A stretch of DNA of 64,000 bases from an uncultured Lachnospiraceae bacterium (GTDB lineage: Bacteria > Bacillota > Clostridia > Lachnospirales > Lachnospiraceae), in assembly GCA_910587085.1 (NCBI GenBank), contig CAJUMC010000012.1, positions 1 to 64,000 on the forward strand, in the 5' to 3' direction. Shown piece by piece: positions 26,764 to 35,843 of this stretch (position 1 is its first letter; each line of letters starts with the position of its first letter). The notes beneath the pieces are model-generated. The model was given only the letters and a program-made list of their open reading frames with translations, did not search any database and had not been told where the DNA came from. The position numbers and the translations under genes are program-made.

Positions 26764-27018
26764 GCTCTTTCCTCTCTTTCCCGCAGCTCAGCAAGCCGCC
26801 TGTGTTCCTTCTGCAAGCGGCCTACTGCCTTCGCACAGGGATTTTTCCTTGGTCGGGGCCGCTCTGAACTTCTCCTTGCACCCGCGGTCTGACAGGGCAA
26901 TTGCATCCCGGACAGCATCCGTGGCAAGCGGGCTTTTCCGTGCACACCCGCAGTCCGTCAGTCCCCGGCGCAGATATGCCGAGTCAGCCCGTCATCCCGC
27001 CCGGCATCCGCTGTCCCG

Positions 27019-27474
27019 TCAATTCTCCTGCCGGCCCGGGCAGAGCTTGTCGAGCACCGATTTGTAAATCAGAATAATTCTCGCATCGACATAGCAGTAT
27101 TTATTGGAAATATATTCACAGGTCTTGGCGGCAAACCCCAGGGCATCGGCCGCCAGCAGCAGGCAGAGCAGCCAGGTTCCCGGAACCAGCAGGCAGACAA
27201 GCAGTGCCGTCGTCAGCGCAGCAGCAGCCGTAAACCAGTAATTGCGGCATATCCCGAACGCCTGCAGGATCACGCTGTCCAGCCGCTCCCTCTTCCCCTG
27301 AAGCACGCGCTCGTCCTTGTCCTTCAGCGCGACATACATTTCCTCAAAAATCATTTTGTTTTCCTGCGAGCGGTTTTCCAGCTCACTGTAAATATATCCG
27401 CAGTAGCGCTCGTACGTACCGGCGCCGAATTCCTTTCGCATCAGCTTTTTAAACACATTGCCCATATCCGCCAC
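27019..27474 (-). CDS. hypothetical protein with two membrane segments
   Basis: A 151-residue protein that I do not recognise. The N-terminal half is charged and helical (KKLMRKEF, ENRSQENKMIFEEMYVALKDKDERVLQGKRERLD). Two close hydrophobic segments follow at about residues 82-98 and 102-118 (FTAAAALTTALLVCLLV and LLCLLLAADALGFAA), with a short basic-acidic end. It is probably a small inner-membrane protein with both ends inside. It lies 255 bases upstream of addB with no obvious shared function. The start is uncertain; a second Met four codons in is equally possible. Confidence 0.6.
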   Translation of the reverse strand: MADMGNVFKKLMRKEFGAGTYERYCGYIYSELENRSQENKMIFEEMYVALKDKDERVLQGKRERLDSVILQAFGICRNYWFTAAAALTTALLVCLLVPGTWLLCLLLAADALGFAAKTCEYISNKYCYVDARIILIYKSVLDKLCPGRQEN

Positions 27475-27847
27475 TTCCCATCCTAATTTTTCATAGTTTT
27501 TCTCATGGTATTCTGAAATAACCGATGTAAATTTTTCAATAATTCACAAATTGTTCATACCTTAGCCACACTGTAATCATTTCTTCCGGCTATACTGGTA
27601 CCAATGAATCAAACGTGCTTGCAAGTTATTTTTCATAAATCAGGCCCGGCGGTTGTCTCCCCTTCTGCCGGGCTTCTCCTCTGCCCGAAAGCGCCCCGGC
27701 GCCGCGCTCTGTCCCCCGCTTTGCCACTGCAATCCATATTACAGATAATATTACCAAACCCGCCCCGAAAAAGCAATATGCCGCGGATAAAAACCGCCGG
27801 GCAGCGCCGCCGTCGAAAAAGCTCTTTATTTCCGCCTGCGGACATGC
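27475..27847. other. intergenic region without a supported gene
   Basis: About 370 bases between the divergent small membrane protein gene and upp. The left part is AT-rich and likely carries promoters for the minus-strand gene; the right part is GC-rich with short imperfect inverted repeats. A 70-codon minus-strand frame here is Arg/Gly-rich, lacks a ribosome binding site and is not supported. Confidence 0.5.
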
Positions 27848-27853
27848 TATAAT
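27845..27853 (+). promoter_or_regulatory. extended -10 promoter of upp
   Basis: TGCTATAAT is an extended -10 (TG-N-TATAAT). The -35 candidate TTTATT at 27825 is weak, which is common with extended -10 elements. It lies 40 bases upstream of the upp start. Confidence 0.65.
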
Positions 27854-27892
27854 ACTTTATTGAAAAAACGAAAATCCGGGAGGCATTCTTTT

Positions 27893-28522
27893 ATGGCAAA
27901 TATTACTATCATGAATCATCCGTTAATTCAGCATAAAATCGGCATCATGCGCATGAAAACCACCTCGACGAAGGAATTCCGCGATCTGGTTTCCGAGGTC
28001 GCCATGCTGATCTACTATGAGGCAAGCCGCAATCTGCCTCTCGCGGACAAGGAAATCGAAACTCCCCTTGTAAGAACGACCGTAAAGGAGATTGCGGGAA
28101 AGAAGCTCTGCATCGTGCCGATTCTGCGCGCAGGTCTTCACATGGCGGACGGGATTCTGAATCTCACGCCGAACGCAAAGGTCGGGCATATCGGACTTTA
28201 CCGCAACGAAGAAACACTCGAGCCGGTCGAATATTTCTGCAAGCTGCCGAAGGATGCGGAGGAGCGGGAAATCTTCGTTGTCGATCCAATGCTCGCAACC
28301 GGCGGATCGGCGATCGCCGCCATCAATATGCTGAAAAAGCGCGGCATTAAAAAAATCCGCTTCCTCTGCCTGATCGCGGCCCCGGAGGGCACGAAAAAGC
28401 TTCAGGAGGCACATCCGGACGTCGATCTCTACATCGGCGCGATGGACGAGAGACTCAACGAAAACGGCTATATCCTGCCGGGCCTCGGCGACGCGGGAGA
28501 CCGCATTTACGGCACAAAATAA
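27893..28522 (+). CDS. upp: uracil phosphoribosyltransferase
   Basis: Pyrimidine salvage enzyme making UMP from uracil and PRPP; cytosolic, 209 residues as usual. The PRPP-binding motif is VVDPMLATGGSA, the uracil-binding end is YILPGLGDAGDRIYGTK, and the N-terminal HPLIQHKIGIMR is characteristic of UPRT. The ATG at 27893 has GGGAGG nine nt upstream; an in-frame ATG eleven codons earlier lies next to the -10 box and is not used. The ABC-F gene starts 72 bases downstream, so the two may be co-transcribed. Confidence 0.96.
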   Translation: MANITIMNHPLIQHKIGIMRMKTTSTKEFRDLVSEVAMLIYYEASRNLPLADKEIETPLVRTTVKEIAGKKLCIVPILRAGLHMADGILNLTPNAKVGHIGLYRNEETLEPVEYFCKLPKDAEEREIFVVDPMLATGGSAIAAINMLKKRGIKKIRFLCLIAAPEGTKKLQEAHPDVDLYIGAMDERLNENGYILPGLGDAGDRIYGTK

Positions 28523-28594
28523 CCGCTCCGGCCTGCACGGCGGCGGGGAACCGGGCCGCTGCAGCAATTATACGCTTTATCCACGGGGATTATT

Positions 28595-30679
28595 ATGATA
28601 TTATCATGCAGCAACATAACAAAAAGCTTCGGCACGGACACCGTTCTCTCCCGCGTGTCCTTTCACATTAACGAGCGCGAGAAGGCCGCGGTCGTCGGCA
28701 TTAATGGCGCCGGCAAATCAACCCTGTTCAAAATTATAATGGGGGAGCTCTCCGCCGACGAGGGGGAGGTGACCTGGGCAAAGGGCACGTCCGTAGGCTA
28801 TCTGTCGCAGCACCAGGATCTCACCTCGCACAACACAATCTACGAGGAAGTTCTTTCGGTAAAAGCCGACGTGCTGCGGATGGAGGAACGAATCCGCGGA
28901 CTTGAGCTGGAAATGAAAAACGCGCAGGGCGAGGCACTGGAGCGCCTGCTCTCCTCCTATACCTCGCTGAATCACGAGTTTGAGCGGCAGAACGGCTACG
29001 CCTGCCGCAGTGAGGTGGTCGGCGTGCTGAAGGGTCTCGGCTTTGCCGAGGAGGAATTCGACAAGCAGGTCACGGCGCTCTCCGGCGGCCAGAAAACGCG
29101 GGTTGCGCTCGGAAAGCTTCTTCTGTCCAGCCCGGATATTATCCTGCTGGACGAGCCGACAAACCATCTCGACATGACCTCCATCGCCTGGCTGGAAACA
29201 TTCCTGCTCAACTACAGCGGAGCAGTTGTCGTGATCGCACACGACCGTTATTTTCTCGACCGGATCGTAACAAAAGTGGTCGAACTCTATGACACGCATG
29301 CACAGACCTACGAGGGAAACTATTCCGATTACGCAGTGAAAAAGGCCGCTCTGCGCGAGGCTCAGCTTCATCACTATCTTAACCAGCAGAAGGAGATCCG
29401 GCATCAGGAGGAGGTCATTGCAAAGCTGCGCTCCTTCAACCGCGAAAAATCCATCCGGCGGGCGGAAAGCCGCGAAAAGCTGCTCGACAAGATGGAGCGC
29501 ATCGAAAAACCGGTCGAGCTGAACGCCGAAATGAATATCCGCCTGGAGCCGCGCACCGTCAGCGGCAACGATGTTCTGACCGTGAGGGGCCTTGCCAAGG
29601 GCTTCGGCGGTTCACCGCTGTTCACAGACCTGAATTTTGAGATCAAGCGGGGGGAGCGGGTCGCCGTAATCGGCAACAACGGCGCCGGCAAAACCACCAT
29701 CCTCAAGCTGATCAACGGAGTGCTCCCGGCGGATGCCGGCGAGATCCGCCCGGGCGCGAAGGTCCGCATCGGCTACTACGACCAGGAACACCAGGTTCTC
29801 CATCCGGAAAAGACCATATTTGAGGAAATCCAGGACACCTACCCCGGCATGGACAACACCGCTGTCCGCAATGTACTCGCTGCCTTCCTGTTTACGGGCG
29901 ACGACGTGTTCAAGCGGATCAGCGAGCTCTCCGGCGGCGAGCGCGGGCGCGTTTCCCTTGCGAAGCTGATGCTTTCCGAAGCAAATTTTCTCATTCTCGA
30001 CGAGCCGACAAACCATCTGGATATCACGTCGAAGGAGATTCTGGAAAACGCGCTGATTTCCTACACCGGCACTGTGCTCTATGTCTCGCACGACCGCTAT
30101 TTCATCAACCGCACCGCGACGCGCATCCTCGATCTGGAATGCGGCACACTGCTGAATTATATCGGGAACTATGATTATTATCTCGAAAAGAAGCCGGAGG
30201 TGGAGCGGAAATATTTCGGGTTCGCCCTGGCCGACGCACCTGCTGCCGGCCGTTCCGGCGACCGGCTCGGAAACCACCGGCAGCTCTACAGCGGTCTGAG
30301 CACCGCAGGAACTGCCGCACCGGACGGTTCCCGCGAAGGCAGTATCCGCATGCCCAAAACCTCCGACGGGGCGGATGCAGGAACGACTGCTGCTCCCGGA
30401 ACCGCAGCCGGCAGCCGGCCGGGCACGGAGACAGGCAGGCAGGACTGGCTGCAGCAGAAGGAGGAACAGGCACGGGAACGCAAGCGCCAGAATGACCTGA
30501 AAAAGGTAGAAGCCGAAATCGAATTGCTGGAGACACGCGATGCGGAGCTGGATGCTCTGCTCTCCGACGAGGAGATTTACTCAAACCCGCAGCGGCTGAT
30601 CGAACTGAATAAAGAAAAAACGGAAATTGCCGGAAGACTGGAAGCGCTGATGGAGCAGTGGGAGGCACTGTCCGGCTGA
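28595..30679 (+). CDS. ABC-F family ATPase (translation factor-type)
   Basis: Soluble duplicated ATPase of the ABC-F family (EttA/Uup/YdiF type), which act on ribosomes. Two nucleotide-binding domains each carry Walker A (GINGAGKST; GNNGAGKTT), a signature (LSGGQKTR; LSGGERGR) and LLDEPTNHLDMTS or ILDEPTNHLDITS. No membrane segment. The interdomain linker contains the basic stretch SFNREKSIRRAESREK. A Gly/Ala/Thr-rich insert of about 70 residues (encoded around 30235-30430) separates the second domain from a C-terminal coiled coil (LKKVEAEIELLETRDAELDAL). A housekeeping role rather than antibiotic resistance is assumed from length and the coiled-coil end. Confidence 0.92.
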   Translation: MILSCSNITKSFGTDTVLSRVSFHINEREKAAVVGINGAGKSTLFKIIMGELSADEGEVTWAKGTSVGYLSQHQDLTSHNTIYEEVLSVKADVLRMEERIRGLELEMKNAQGEALERLLSSYTSLNHEFERQNGYACRSEVVGVLKGLGFAEEEFDKQVTALSGGQKTRVALGKLLLSSPDIILLDEPTNHLDMTSIAWLETFLLNYSGAVVVIAHDRYFLDRIVTKVVELYDTHAQTYEGNYSDYAVKKAALREAQLHHYLNQQKEIRHQEEVIAKLRSFNREKSIRRAESREKLLDKMERIEKPVELNAEMNIRLEPRTVSGNDVLTVRGLAKGFGGSPLFTDLNFEIKRGERVAVIGNNGAGKTTILKLINGVLPADAGEIRPGAKVRIGYYDQEHQVLHPEKTIFEEIQDTYPGMDNTAVRNVLAAFLFTGDDVFKRISELSGGERGRVSLAKLMLSEANFLILDEPTNHLDITSKEILENALISYTGTVLYVSHDRYFINRTATRILDLECGTLLNYIGNYDYYLEKKPEVERKYFGFALADAPAAGRSGDRLGNHRQLYSGLSTAGTAAPDGSREGSIRMPKTSDGADAGTTAAPGTAAGSRPGTETGRQDWLQQKEEQARERKRQNDLKKVEAEIELLETRDAELDALLSDEEIYSNPQRLIELNKEKTEIAGRLEALMEQWEALSG

Positions 30680-30737
30680 GGATATGGGTGCGCAGCCCTG
30701 TCCGGCTCACCACAAAGGCAATATCCGCTTATATTAA

Positions 30738-30775
30738 AAGGCCGTGACGGCAGCAATCGCTTCCGTCACGGCCTT
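30738..30775. terminator. terminator between convergent ABC-F and GntR genes
   Basis: A perfect 13-bp stem (AAGGCCGTGACGG with CCGTCACGGCCTT) and a 12-nt loop. The A/T flanks allow use in both directions. Confidence 0.8.
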
Positions 30776-30834
30776 CTGTATTATCTTCCCTTCTCATTTC
30801 ATGCATGCTGCAGTTAAAAAACTGTCGTCCTTTC

Positions 30835-31515
30835 CTACAGCCCGCACCGGTTCAGATTGTCGATCGTCCGCATAATATGCTCGTGCGCAAGCTTTTCCGC
30901 CCGCTCGCCGTCCCGCGCGCGGAGCGCTTCGAGAATGGCGGTGTGCTCGGTATTGGAATGCTCTGCCCGCCCTTCCTCTGCGAGGGAAATGCGGCGCACC
31001 CGCTCGACATAATGATGAAAATCACGCAGAATATGCTCCAGCATTTTGCTCTCGCAGGACTCATAAATCACCTCGTGAAATTTATTGTCCAGCTCCACAA
31101 CCTGCTCCCAGTGCTTTTTCTTTGTGTGGAATTCCGACAGATAAATAATTTCTTCCAGCTGCTCCAGCCGCTCCCCGGTGATATGCACGCACGCCCAGCG
31201 CGCACAGAGACCCTCCAGGTACGACCGGATATGGTAAATATCGTGGACGTCCTTCTCCGTAATTCCGGTGACGTAAGCCCCCTTGTTCGGAACGATTCTT
31301 ACCAATCCCTCCAGCTCCAGCTGCCGGATCGCTTCTCTCACCGGAGTGCGGCTCACGCCCATCTCCGCACCGATTGCAATCTCGCGCAGCTCCTCACCCT
31401 TTGCATACTTCCCGGAAAGAATGTCCTCCCGCAGCCGGTTGAACACTCTGCCGCGAAGAGAATATTTGTCCGTCACCTCAGCCTGAAGCTCCGATTTGCT
31501 CTCCTCCATCGCCAT
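30835..31515 (-). CDS. GntR-family regulator with FCD ligand domain
   Basis: A 226-residue FadR-subfamily regulator. The N-terminal winged helix (KYSLRGRVFNRLREDILSG; AIGAEMGVSRTPVREAIRQLE) is followed by an all-helical FCD ligand domain with the metal-binding residues typical of the family (Asp of VELDNKFHEVIYE, and the histidines of LRDFHHYV and EHTAILEAL). It starts 11 bases after isocitrate dehydrogenase, so it is the last gene of the Re-citrate synthase operon. The promoter of that operon contains TTGTATACAA, a typical FadR-subfamily operator, so autoregulation by a carboxylic-acid ligand is likely (inference). Confidence 0.9.
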   Translation of the reverse strand: MAMEESKSELQAEVTDKYSLRGRVFNRLREDILSGKYAKGEELREIAIGAEMGVSRTPVREAIRQLELEGLVRIVPNKGAYVTGITEKDVHDIYHIRSYLEGLCARWACVHITGERLEQLEEIIYLSEFHTKKKHWEQVVELDNKFHEVIYESCESKMLEHILRDFHHYVERVRRISLAEEGRAEHSNTEHTAILEALRARDGERAEKLAHEHIMRTIDNLNRCGL

Positions 31516-31526
31516 CTTCCATTCTG

Positions 31527-32696
31527 TTACAGCCCCCGGATCGTCTCCATCAGATAATCCGCGAACTGTTCGTTTGTTGCGCCGTCCTCGTGCCCGGTCA
31601 TCACAAGCCTGCGCTCGGTGATCGTGCAGATATCAAGAGCGCGGTACAGCTCGTCCGCCTGCTTCTGATATCCGATATGCGACAGAAGCATGGCTGCTGC
31701 GCGGATCACGCTGCAGGGATCGGCGTATTTTGCACGTCCCTCAGCTACCATGCGCGGCGCAGAACCGTGAATCGCCTCAAACATCGCGTAGCGCTTGCCG
31801 ATGTTGGCGCTGCCCGCCGTGCCGACGCCGCCCTGAAACTCCGCTGCCTCATCCGTGATAATATCGCCGTACAGATTCGGCAACACAACAACCTGGAAAT
31901 CGCGCCGCCTCGTCTCGTCAATCAGCTTGGCGGTCATAATGTCAATATACCAGTCGTCCGCGGTTATTCCAGGGTATTCCTTCGCGATTTCCCGGAAGGT
32001 ATCAAGGAATTTCCCGTCCGTCGTCTTGATAATATTTGCCTTTGTCACTGCGGTAACTCTTGTTTTCCCGTTCGCTTTCGCATACTCGAACGCCGCGCGG
32101 ATAATGCGCTCCGTCCCCTGGCTCGTCACAACCGTAAAATCGACCGCCAGATCGTCCGTCGCATGCACGCCGCGGCTTCCTACCGCGTAAGCGCCCTCCG
32201 TATTCTCGCGGTAGAAGGTCCAGTCAATGCCCTGCTCCGGAATTCTGACCGGGCGCACGTTGGCGAAAAGATCGAGTTCCTTGCGCATTGCCACATTGGC
32301 GCTCTCCACATTCGGCCACGGATCTCCCTTGCGCGGCGTCGTCGTCGGCCCTTTCAGAATAACATGGCAGGCCTTCAGTTCCTCAAGCGTGTCATCCGGA
32401 ATTGCCTTCTGCACGGCAGCGCGCCGCTCGATCGTAAGCCCGTCGATCACCCGGAATTCGACCCTTCCCTTTTCCACCTCATCCTTAAGCAGAAACTCCA
32501 GCACCCGCTGCGCCTGTCCCGTAATGGCCGGCCCGATGCCGTCCCCGCCGCAGACGCCGATGATAATTTTATCCATCGCCTTGTAATCGAGAAAATCTCC
32601 CTGCTGCTTCATTTTCTCCACGCGCTCCGACTGTTCCAGAAGAAGCTGTCCGAATTTTTCCTTTGCAGCCGCCAGCTGCTCCGCTGTAATACTCAT
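31527..32696 (-). CDS. icd: isocitrate dehydrogenase (isopropylmalate dehydrogenase family)
   Basis: Decarboxylating dehydrogenase converting isocitrate to 2-oxoglutarate. Substrate loop region SANVAMRKELDLFANVRPVR, the catalytic Tyr in FYRENTEGAY, the Lys of VTKANIIKTTDGKF, and the Mg-binding NLYGDIITDEAAEFQGG are intact. The long 389-residue form and the linkage to Re-citrate synthase favour isocitrate over isopropylmalate. The cofactor region reads EAIHGSAPRM; the two residues after Pro match neither the usual NADP (Lys-Tyr) nor NAD (Asp-Ile) pattern, so the cofactor is open. The start has GGGAGG upstream. It is the second gene of a three-gene operon. Confidence 0.88.
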   Translation of the reverse strand: MSITAEQLAAAKEKFGQLLLEQSERVEKMKQQGDFLDYKAMDKIIIGVCGGDGIGPAITGQAQRVLEFLLKDEVEKGRVEFRVIDGLTIERRAAVQKAIPDDTLEELKACHVILKGPTTTPRKGDPWPNVESANVAMRKELDLFANVRPVRIPEQGIDWTFYRENTEGAYAVGSRGVHATDDLAVDFTVVTSQGTERIIRAAFEYAKANGKTRVTAVTKANIIKTTDGKFLDTFREIAKEYPGITADDWYIDIMTAKLIDETRRRDFQVVVLPNLYGDIITDEAAEFQGGVGTAGSANIGKRYAMFEAIHGSAPRMVAEGRAKYADPCSVIRAAAMLLSHIGYQKQADELYRALDICTITERRLVMTGHEDGATNEQFADYLMETIRGL

Positions 32697-32832
32697 TCCT
32701 GTTTCCTCCCTTATATCAGCACAAATATTTTTATGTATATTCGTTTTCTTATGTATATTTGTTTTATTTTCTCAACGCTGCCGCAGCCATCCATATCCGC
32801 CCCTGCAAGCCGGTTTTTTCTGGCGGGATTTC

Positions 32833-34239
32833 CTAATTCACATCAACCGACGGCAGGCTGACGCCATACTGCGCCTTATTCTGCTCAATAATCTCCACCA
32901 GCTCGGCGTCCGTCATTACAGTGATGCGGCCGTCCTCATATTCCCGATCCACAAGCTGCTTGATATGCTCGATCAGCGGATGGCCTTTGTCCAGCACCGC
33001 ATCCCCCTTCAAATGATAGAAGCTGTTGATCCAGTGGGCGATCCCCGCCAGCCCGGAAGTGTTTGACACCGAGACGAGCACCGGACGGTTCAGGAATCTC
33101 TCCGTATCAAAGATATTGTAGATCTCCTCATTTTTCAGCAGGCCGTCCGCATGAATGCCCGCGCGGGTCACATTGAAGTTTTTCCCGACAAACGGCGTGC
33201 GGTGCGGGATCTTATAGCCGATTTCCTTCTGATAATACTCGGCCAGTTCCGTAATCACAGTCGTCTCCATCCCGTCGAGAGTTCCCTTCAGCTGTGCATA
33301 CTCGAATACCATCGCCTCCAGCGGCGTATTTCCGGTCCGCTCGCCGATGCCGAACAGGGAACAGTTTACGCCGCACGCACCATACAGCCACGCTGTTGTC
33401 GAATTGGATACCGCCTTGTAGAAATCATTGTGCCCGTGCCATTCCAAAAGCTCCTCCGGCACACCGGCATGCGTATTCAGACCGTAGATGATCCCCTGCA
33501 CCGACCGCGGGATCACCGCTCCGGAAAAATTCACTCCGTAGCCCATCGTATCGCACGCGCGGATTTTCACCGGAATGCCGTACTCCGCGCCGAGCTTCAT
33601 CAGCTCAAGACAGAACGGAATCACAAAACCGTAGATATCCGAGCGGGTAATATCCTCCAGATGGCAGCGCGGCGCCACGCCGGTTTCCAGACATTCACGC
33701 ACAACGCTCAGATAATGCTTCATGGCCTGCGCCCTTGTCATTTTCATCTTGTAGAAAATGTGATAGTCCGAGCAGCTGACCAGAATGCCGGTCTCCTTCA
33801 TCCCCAGCTCCTTTACCAGCTGGAAATCCTGCTTGCTTGCGCGTATCCAGGATGTAACCTCCGGAAATTCGTATCCGCGTTCCATACATTTATATACCGC
33901 GTCGCGGTCTTTTTTGCTGTAGAGAAAGAACTCGCTCTGCCGGATAATGCCGTTCGGCCCTCCCAATCGGTGCAGATAATCAAAAACCGTTACAATCTGC
34001 TCCGTTGTATACGGCGCGCGGGACTGCTGCCCGTCACGGAATGTTGTGTCCGTGATCCATATTTCCTCCGGCATATTGTGCGGCACGATCCGGTCGTTAA
34101 ACGCAATCTTCGGTACCTCGTCGTACGGAAACAGATTGCGGAATACATTCGGGTCTTTCACGTCCACAAGCTCGTACATATGCTCCTCAAGAGAGAGCAG
34201 GTTGTTATGTCTGTTCAAATACACCTTCCGATTCTGCAT
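32833..34239 (-). CDS. Re-citrate synthase (DRE-TIM metallolyase family)
   Basis: Homologue of the Clostridium kluyveri Re-type citrate synthase, which resembles isopropylmalate/homocitrate synthase and condenses oxaloacetate with acetyl-CoA; 468 residues, cytosolic. The DRE-TIM signature ITDTTFRDGQQSRAPYT is at about residues 62-78, with the later metal-binding His pair in LEWHGHNDFY and the TGNTPLEAMVFEY segment. The family is often misannotated as 2-isopropylmalate synthase or histone methyltransferase. With isocitrate dehydrogenase downstream it forms the oxidative branch to 2-oxoglutarate and glutamate. Aconitase is not in the window. It is the first gene after a strong promoter with a GntR-type operator. 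Confidence 0.88.
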   Translation of the reverse strand: MQNRKVYLNRHNNLLSLEEHMYELVDVKDPNVFRNLFPYDEVPKIAFNDRIVPHNMPEEIWITDTTFRDGQQSRAPYTTEQIVTVFDYLHRLGGPNGIIRQSEFFLYSKKDRDAVYKCMERGYEFPEVTSWIRASKQDFQLVKELGMKETGILVSCSDYHIFYKMKMTRAQAMKHYLSVVRECLETGVAPRCHLEDITRSDIYGFVIPFCLELMKLGAEYGIPVKIRACDTMGYGVNFSGAVIPRSVQGIIYGLNTHAGVPEELLEWHGHNDFYKAVSNSTTAWLYGACGVNCSLFGIGERTGNTPLEAMVFEYAQLKGTLDGMETTVITELAEYYQKEIGYKIPHRTPFVGKNFNVTRAGIHADGLLKNEEIYNIFDTERFLNRPVLVSVSNTSGLAGIAHWINSFYHLKGDAVLDKGHPLIEHIKQLVDREYEDGRITVMTDAELVEIIEQNKAQYGVSLPSVDVN

Positions 34240-34271
34240 GCTGATTTTCCATCCCCTTTTGTTTTCGTACT

Positions 34272-34300
34272 ATTGTATACAATTATACGAGTATTGTCAA
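34272..34300 (-). promoter_or_regulatory. promoter of the Re-citrate synthase operon
   Basis: Minus strand: TTGACA (34300-34295), 17-bp spacer, TACAAT (34277-34272), 33 bases before the start codon. The -35 is perfect and the -10 matches five of six. Confidence 0.85.
34273..34282. promoter_or_regulatory. GntR/FadR-type operator TTGTATACAA
   Basis: A perfect 10-bp palindrome that covers the -10 element. It fits the TNGTNNNACNA consensus of the FCD subgroup of GntR regulators, and such a regulator is the last gene of the operon. Binding here would block RNA polymerase. Confidence 0.7.
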
Positions 34301-34426
34301 CTGTTTTTGACCGTCTGTGAGGATCGTTTCAAACCTGTTCTGCCCTTTTCTCCGCCTGCCATCCGTTTGTATAATGCAGCATTCCGGGGCAGGCAATATA
34401 ATCAATAGATTTGGAATAAACCGTAT

Positions 34427-35293
34427 CTAATGTCCATGATGATAACCGCCGTGTCCCCCGCAGACCCCGCAGCCATCGTTCCCCGTGCTATTCTCCGGCG
34501 AATCAGGCGTGTCGTCAGTCTCCTCCCCGCCGCTCTCGACCGGAGGCTCATCCGGATACCCGTTCCCGCCAGTCCCGCCGTGCTCCCGGCTGTCTCTGCA
34601 CTCCTTTGCGAGCCGCTTCAGCTCGCGGACGCTCTGTCCCTTGCACTCCTCAAAATCGGCGTCCGGCTCCACTTCGAGCAGCTCCCGGATAGCAAGATAT
34701 TTTGCCGGGCTGATCTGATTTTCATCGGCGCAGTGCTTTATCTCGTCCGTAACCGCATAGACGTCTGCCGCAATATTACGCCGGCATCTGCTCTCGGCAG
34801 ATTCGACCGCCTCTCGCAGTCCGCTCAGCATGTTTTGCTCCCGGCCCTGTTCCTCCGCCTGCACCGTGATGCAAAGCAGGCTGTCCTTCGTAAAATATCC
34901 TTCCGCGGCCATGGCATCCAGCAGCCGTTCCACCGCTTTGCCGTAGTCCTTTTTTAACAGATCCGCTGCATCCAGGATATCCTCTCCGGCCTCATTGCGG
35001 GCGCCGGCATGGATTACCCGGCCCAGCCGGTTGACGGTGAGCTCAACGGACGGATTAATATCCAGATCAATATAAGCGGCCGGAGCAAAATAAAGCCGCC
35101 AGGAAACAACGCCGCAGACCAGGAGCACTGCGAGGCAGGAAAATGCGGCCGCAAAGCCCCGTACCCCGGTTCTGCCGCTGCGGGAGCGCTTACCGCCCTC
35201 TCTTATTCTGGCCCGCAGATAGCCGGCGGTTTTTTTCTTCAGCTCCTCATCGGCACGGATTCTGTCAAATACTCCGAATGCCTCTCTGTTCAA
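34427..35293 (-). CDS. RsgI-like membrane anti-sigma factor
   Basis: Single-pass membrane protein of 288 residues. A basic cytoplasmic N-terminus (about 45 residues, likely sigma-binding) precedes a membrane segment at 46-69 (FAAAFSCLAVLLVCGVVSW). The extracellular side starts with the RsgI juxtamembrane motif AYIDLDINPSVELTVNRLGRVI. A helical stretch of about 100 residues follows, then an acidic Pro/Gly/Glu linker and a Cys/His/Gly-rich end (CGVCGGHGGYHHGH). The start overlaps the stop of the ECF sigma gene by 4 bases, the usual sigma/anti-sigma coupling. The Cys/His tail resembles the Cys/His repeats of the secreted protein upstream and may bind metal (inference). Unlike classical RsgI it has no carbohydrate-binding domain. 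Confidence 0.82.
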   Translation of the reverse strand: MNREAFGVFDRIRADEELKKKTAGYLRARIREGGKRSRSGRTGVRGFAAAFSCLAVLLVCGVVSWRLYFAPAAYIDLDINPSVELTVNRLGRVIHAGARNEAGEDILDAADLLKKDYGKAVERLLDAMAAEGYFTKDSLLCITVQAEEQGREQNMLSGLREAVESAESRCRRNIAADVYAVTDEIKHCADENQISPAKYLAIRELLEVEPDADFEECKGQSVRELKRLAKECRDSREHGGTGGNGYPDEPPVESGGEETDDTPDSPENSTGNDGCGVCGGHGGYHHGH

Positions 35294-35769
35294 TCAAAAT
35301 CACCTCCCAGCAGCTGCTTCAGCGCCTTTTTTGCGCGATTAAGCCAAGTGTAAATCGTATTTTCCTTTTTATGGAGAATGCCGGCAATCTCGACGGCAGA
35401 ATATCCTTCATAATAAAACAGATAGAGAACATCTCTGTATTTTGGCGCCATGCCCAAAATGCAGTTCAGCAGCTCCCCCTCCTCTTTCTGTATGAAAAAC
35501 GGCTCAACCTCCATGTCTTCGATGGAGCTTACCCTTCTGCGAAATGGGCTCCGCAGCATATCCCTGCACACATTGACCGCAACCCGAATAAGCCATGCCT
35601 TTTCATGGGCATGGCTCTCGAAGGTCTTGTCGTGGAGAATGTATTTCAGAAATACTTCCTGAAATGCATCCTCCACATCCTCATATTTTTTTAAATGGAT
35701 AAAGCATATCCGGCGAACCGTATCCGCATAAAGGCTGACCGCCCGTTCTGCTTCCGCTTCACTTCTCAT
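35290..35769 (-). CDS. ECF-type RNA polymerase sigma factor
   Basis: A 159-residue sigma-70 family factor containing only regions 2 and 4. Region 2 shows DVEDAFQEVFLKYI and KAWLIRVAVNVCRDMLRS; region 4 shows YRDVLYLFYYEGYSAVEIA and a helix-turn-helix ending NTIYTWLNRAKKALKQLL. It is translationally coupled to the RsgI-like anti-sigma gene. It follows the secreted Cys/His protein by 74 bases, so all three may be one transcript. An ECF-like promoter (TGAAAG-17-CGTA) upstream of the Cys/His gene is the likely target, giving autoregulation. The ribosome binding site is weak. Confidence 0.92.
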   Translation of the reverse strand: MRSEAEAERAVSLYADTVRRICFIHLKKYEDVEDAFQEVFLKYILHDKTFESHAHEKAWLIRVAVNVCRDMLRSPFRRRVSSIEDMEVEPFFIQKEEGELLNCILGMAPKYRDVLYLFYYEGYSAVEIAGILHKKENTIYTWLNRAKKALKQLLGGDFD

Positions 35770-35843
35770 AACCGTACCCGTGCGCCCCGCAGGCCGGCGG
35801 CGCGAAGCGCTGTTTCACAGGATTTCCGGCCGGCCTGCGCCCG

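Noticed and set aside
27633..27845. Small minus-strand gene upstream of upp
   Set aside because: Arg/Gly-rich shadow in GC-rich intergenic DNA, without a ribosome binding site, overlapping the upp promoter region.
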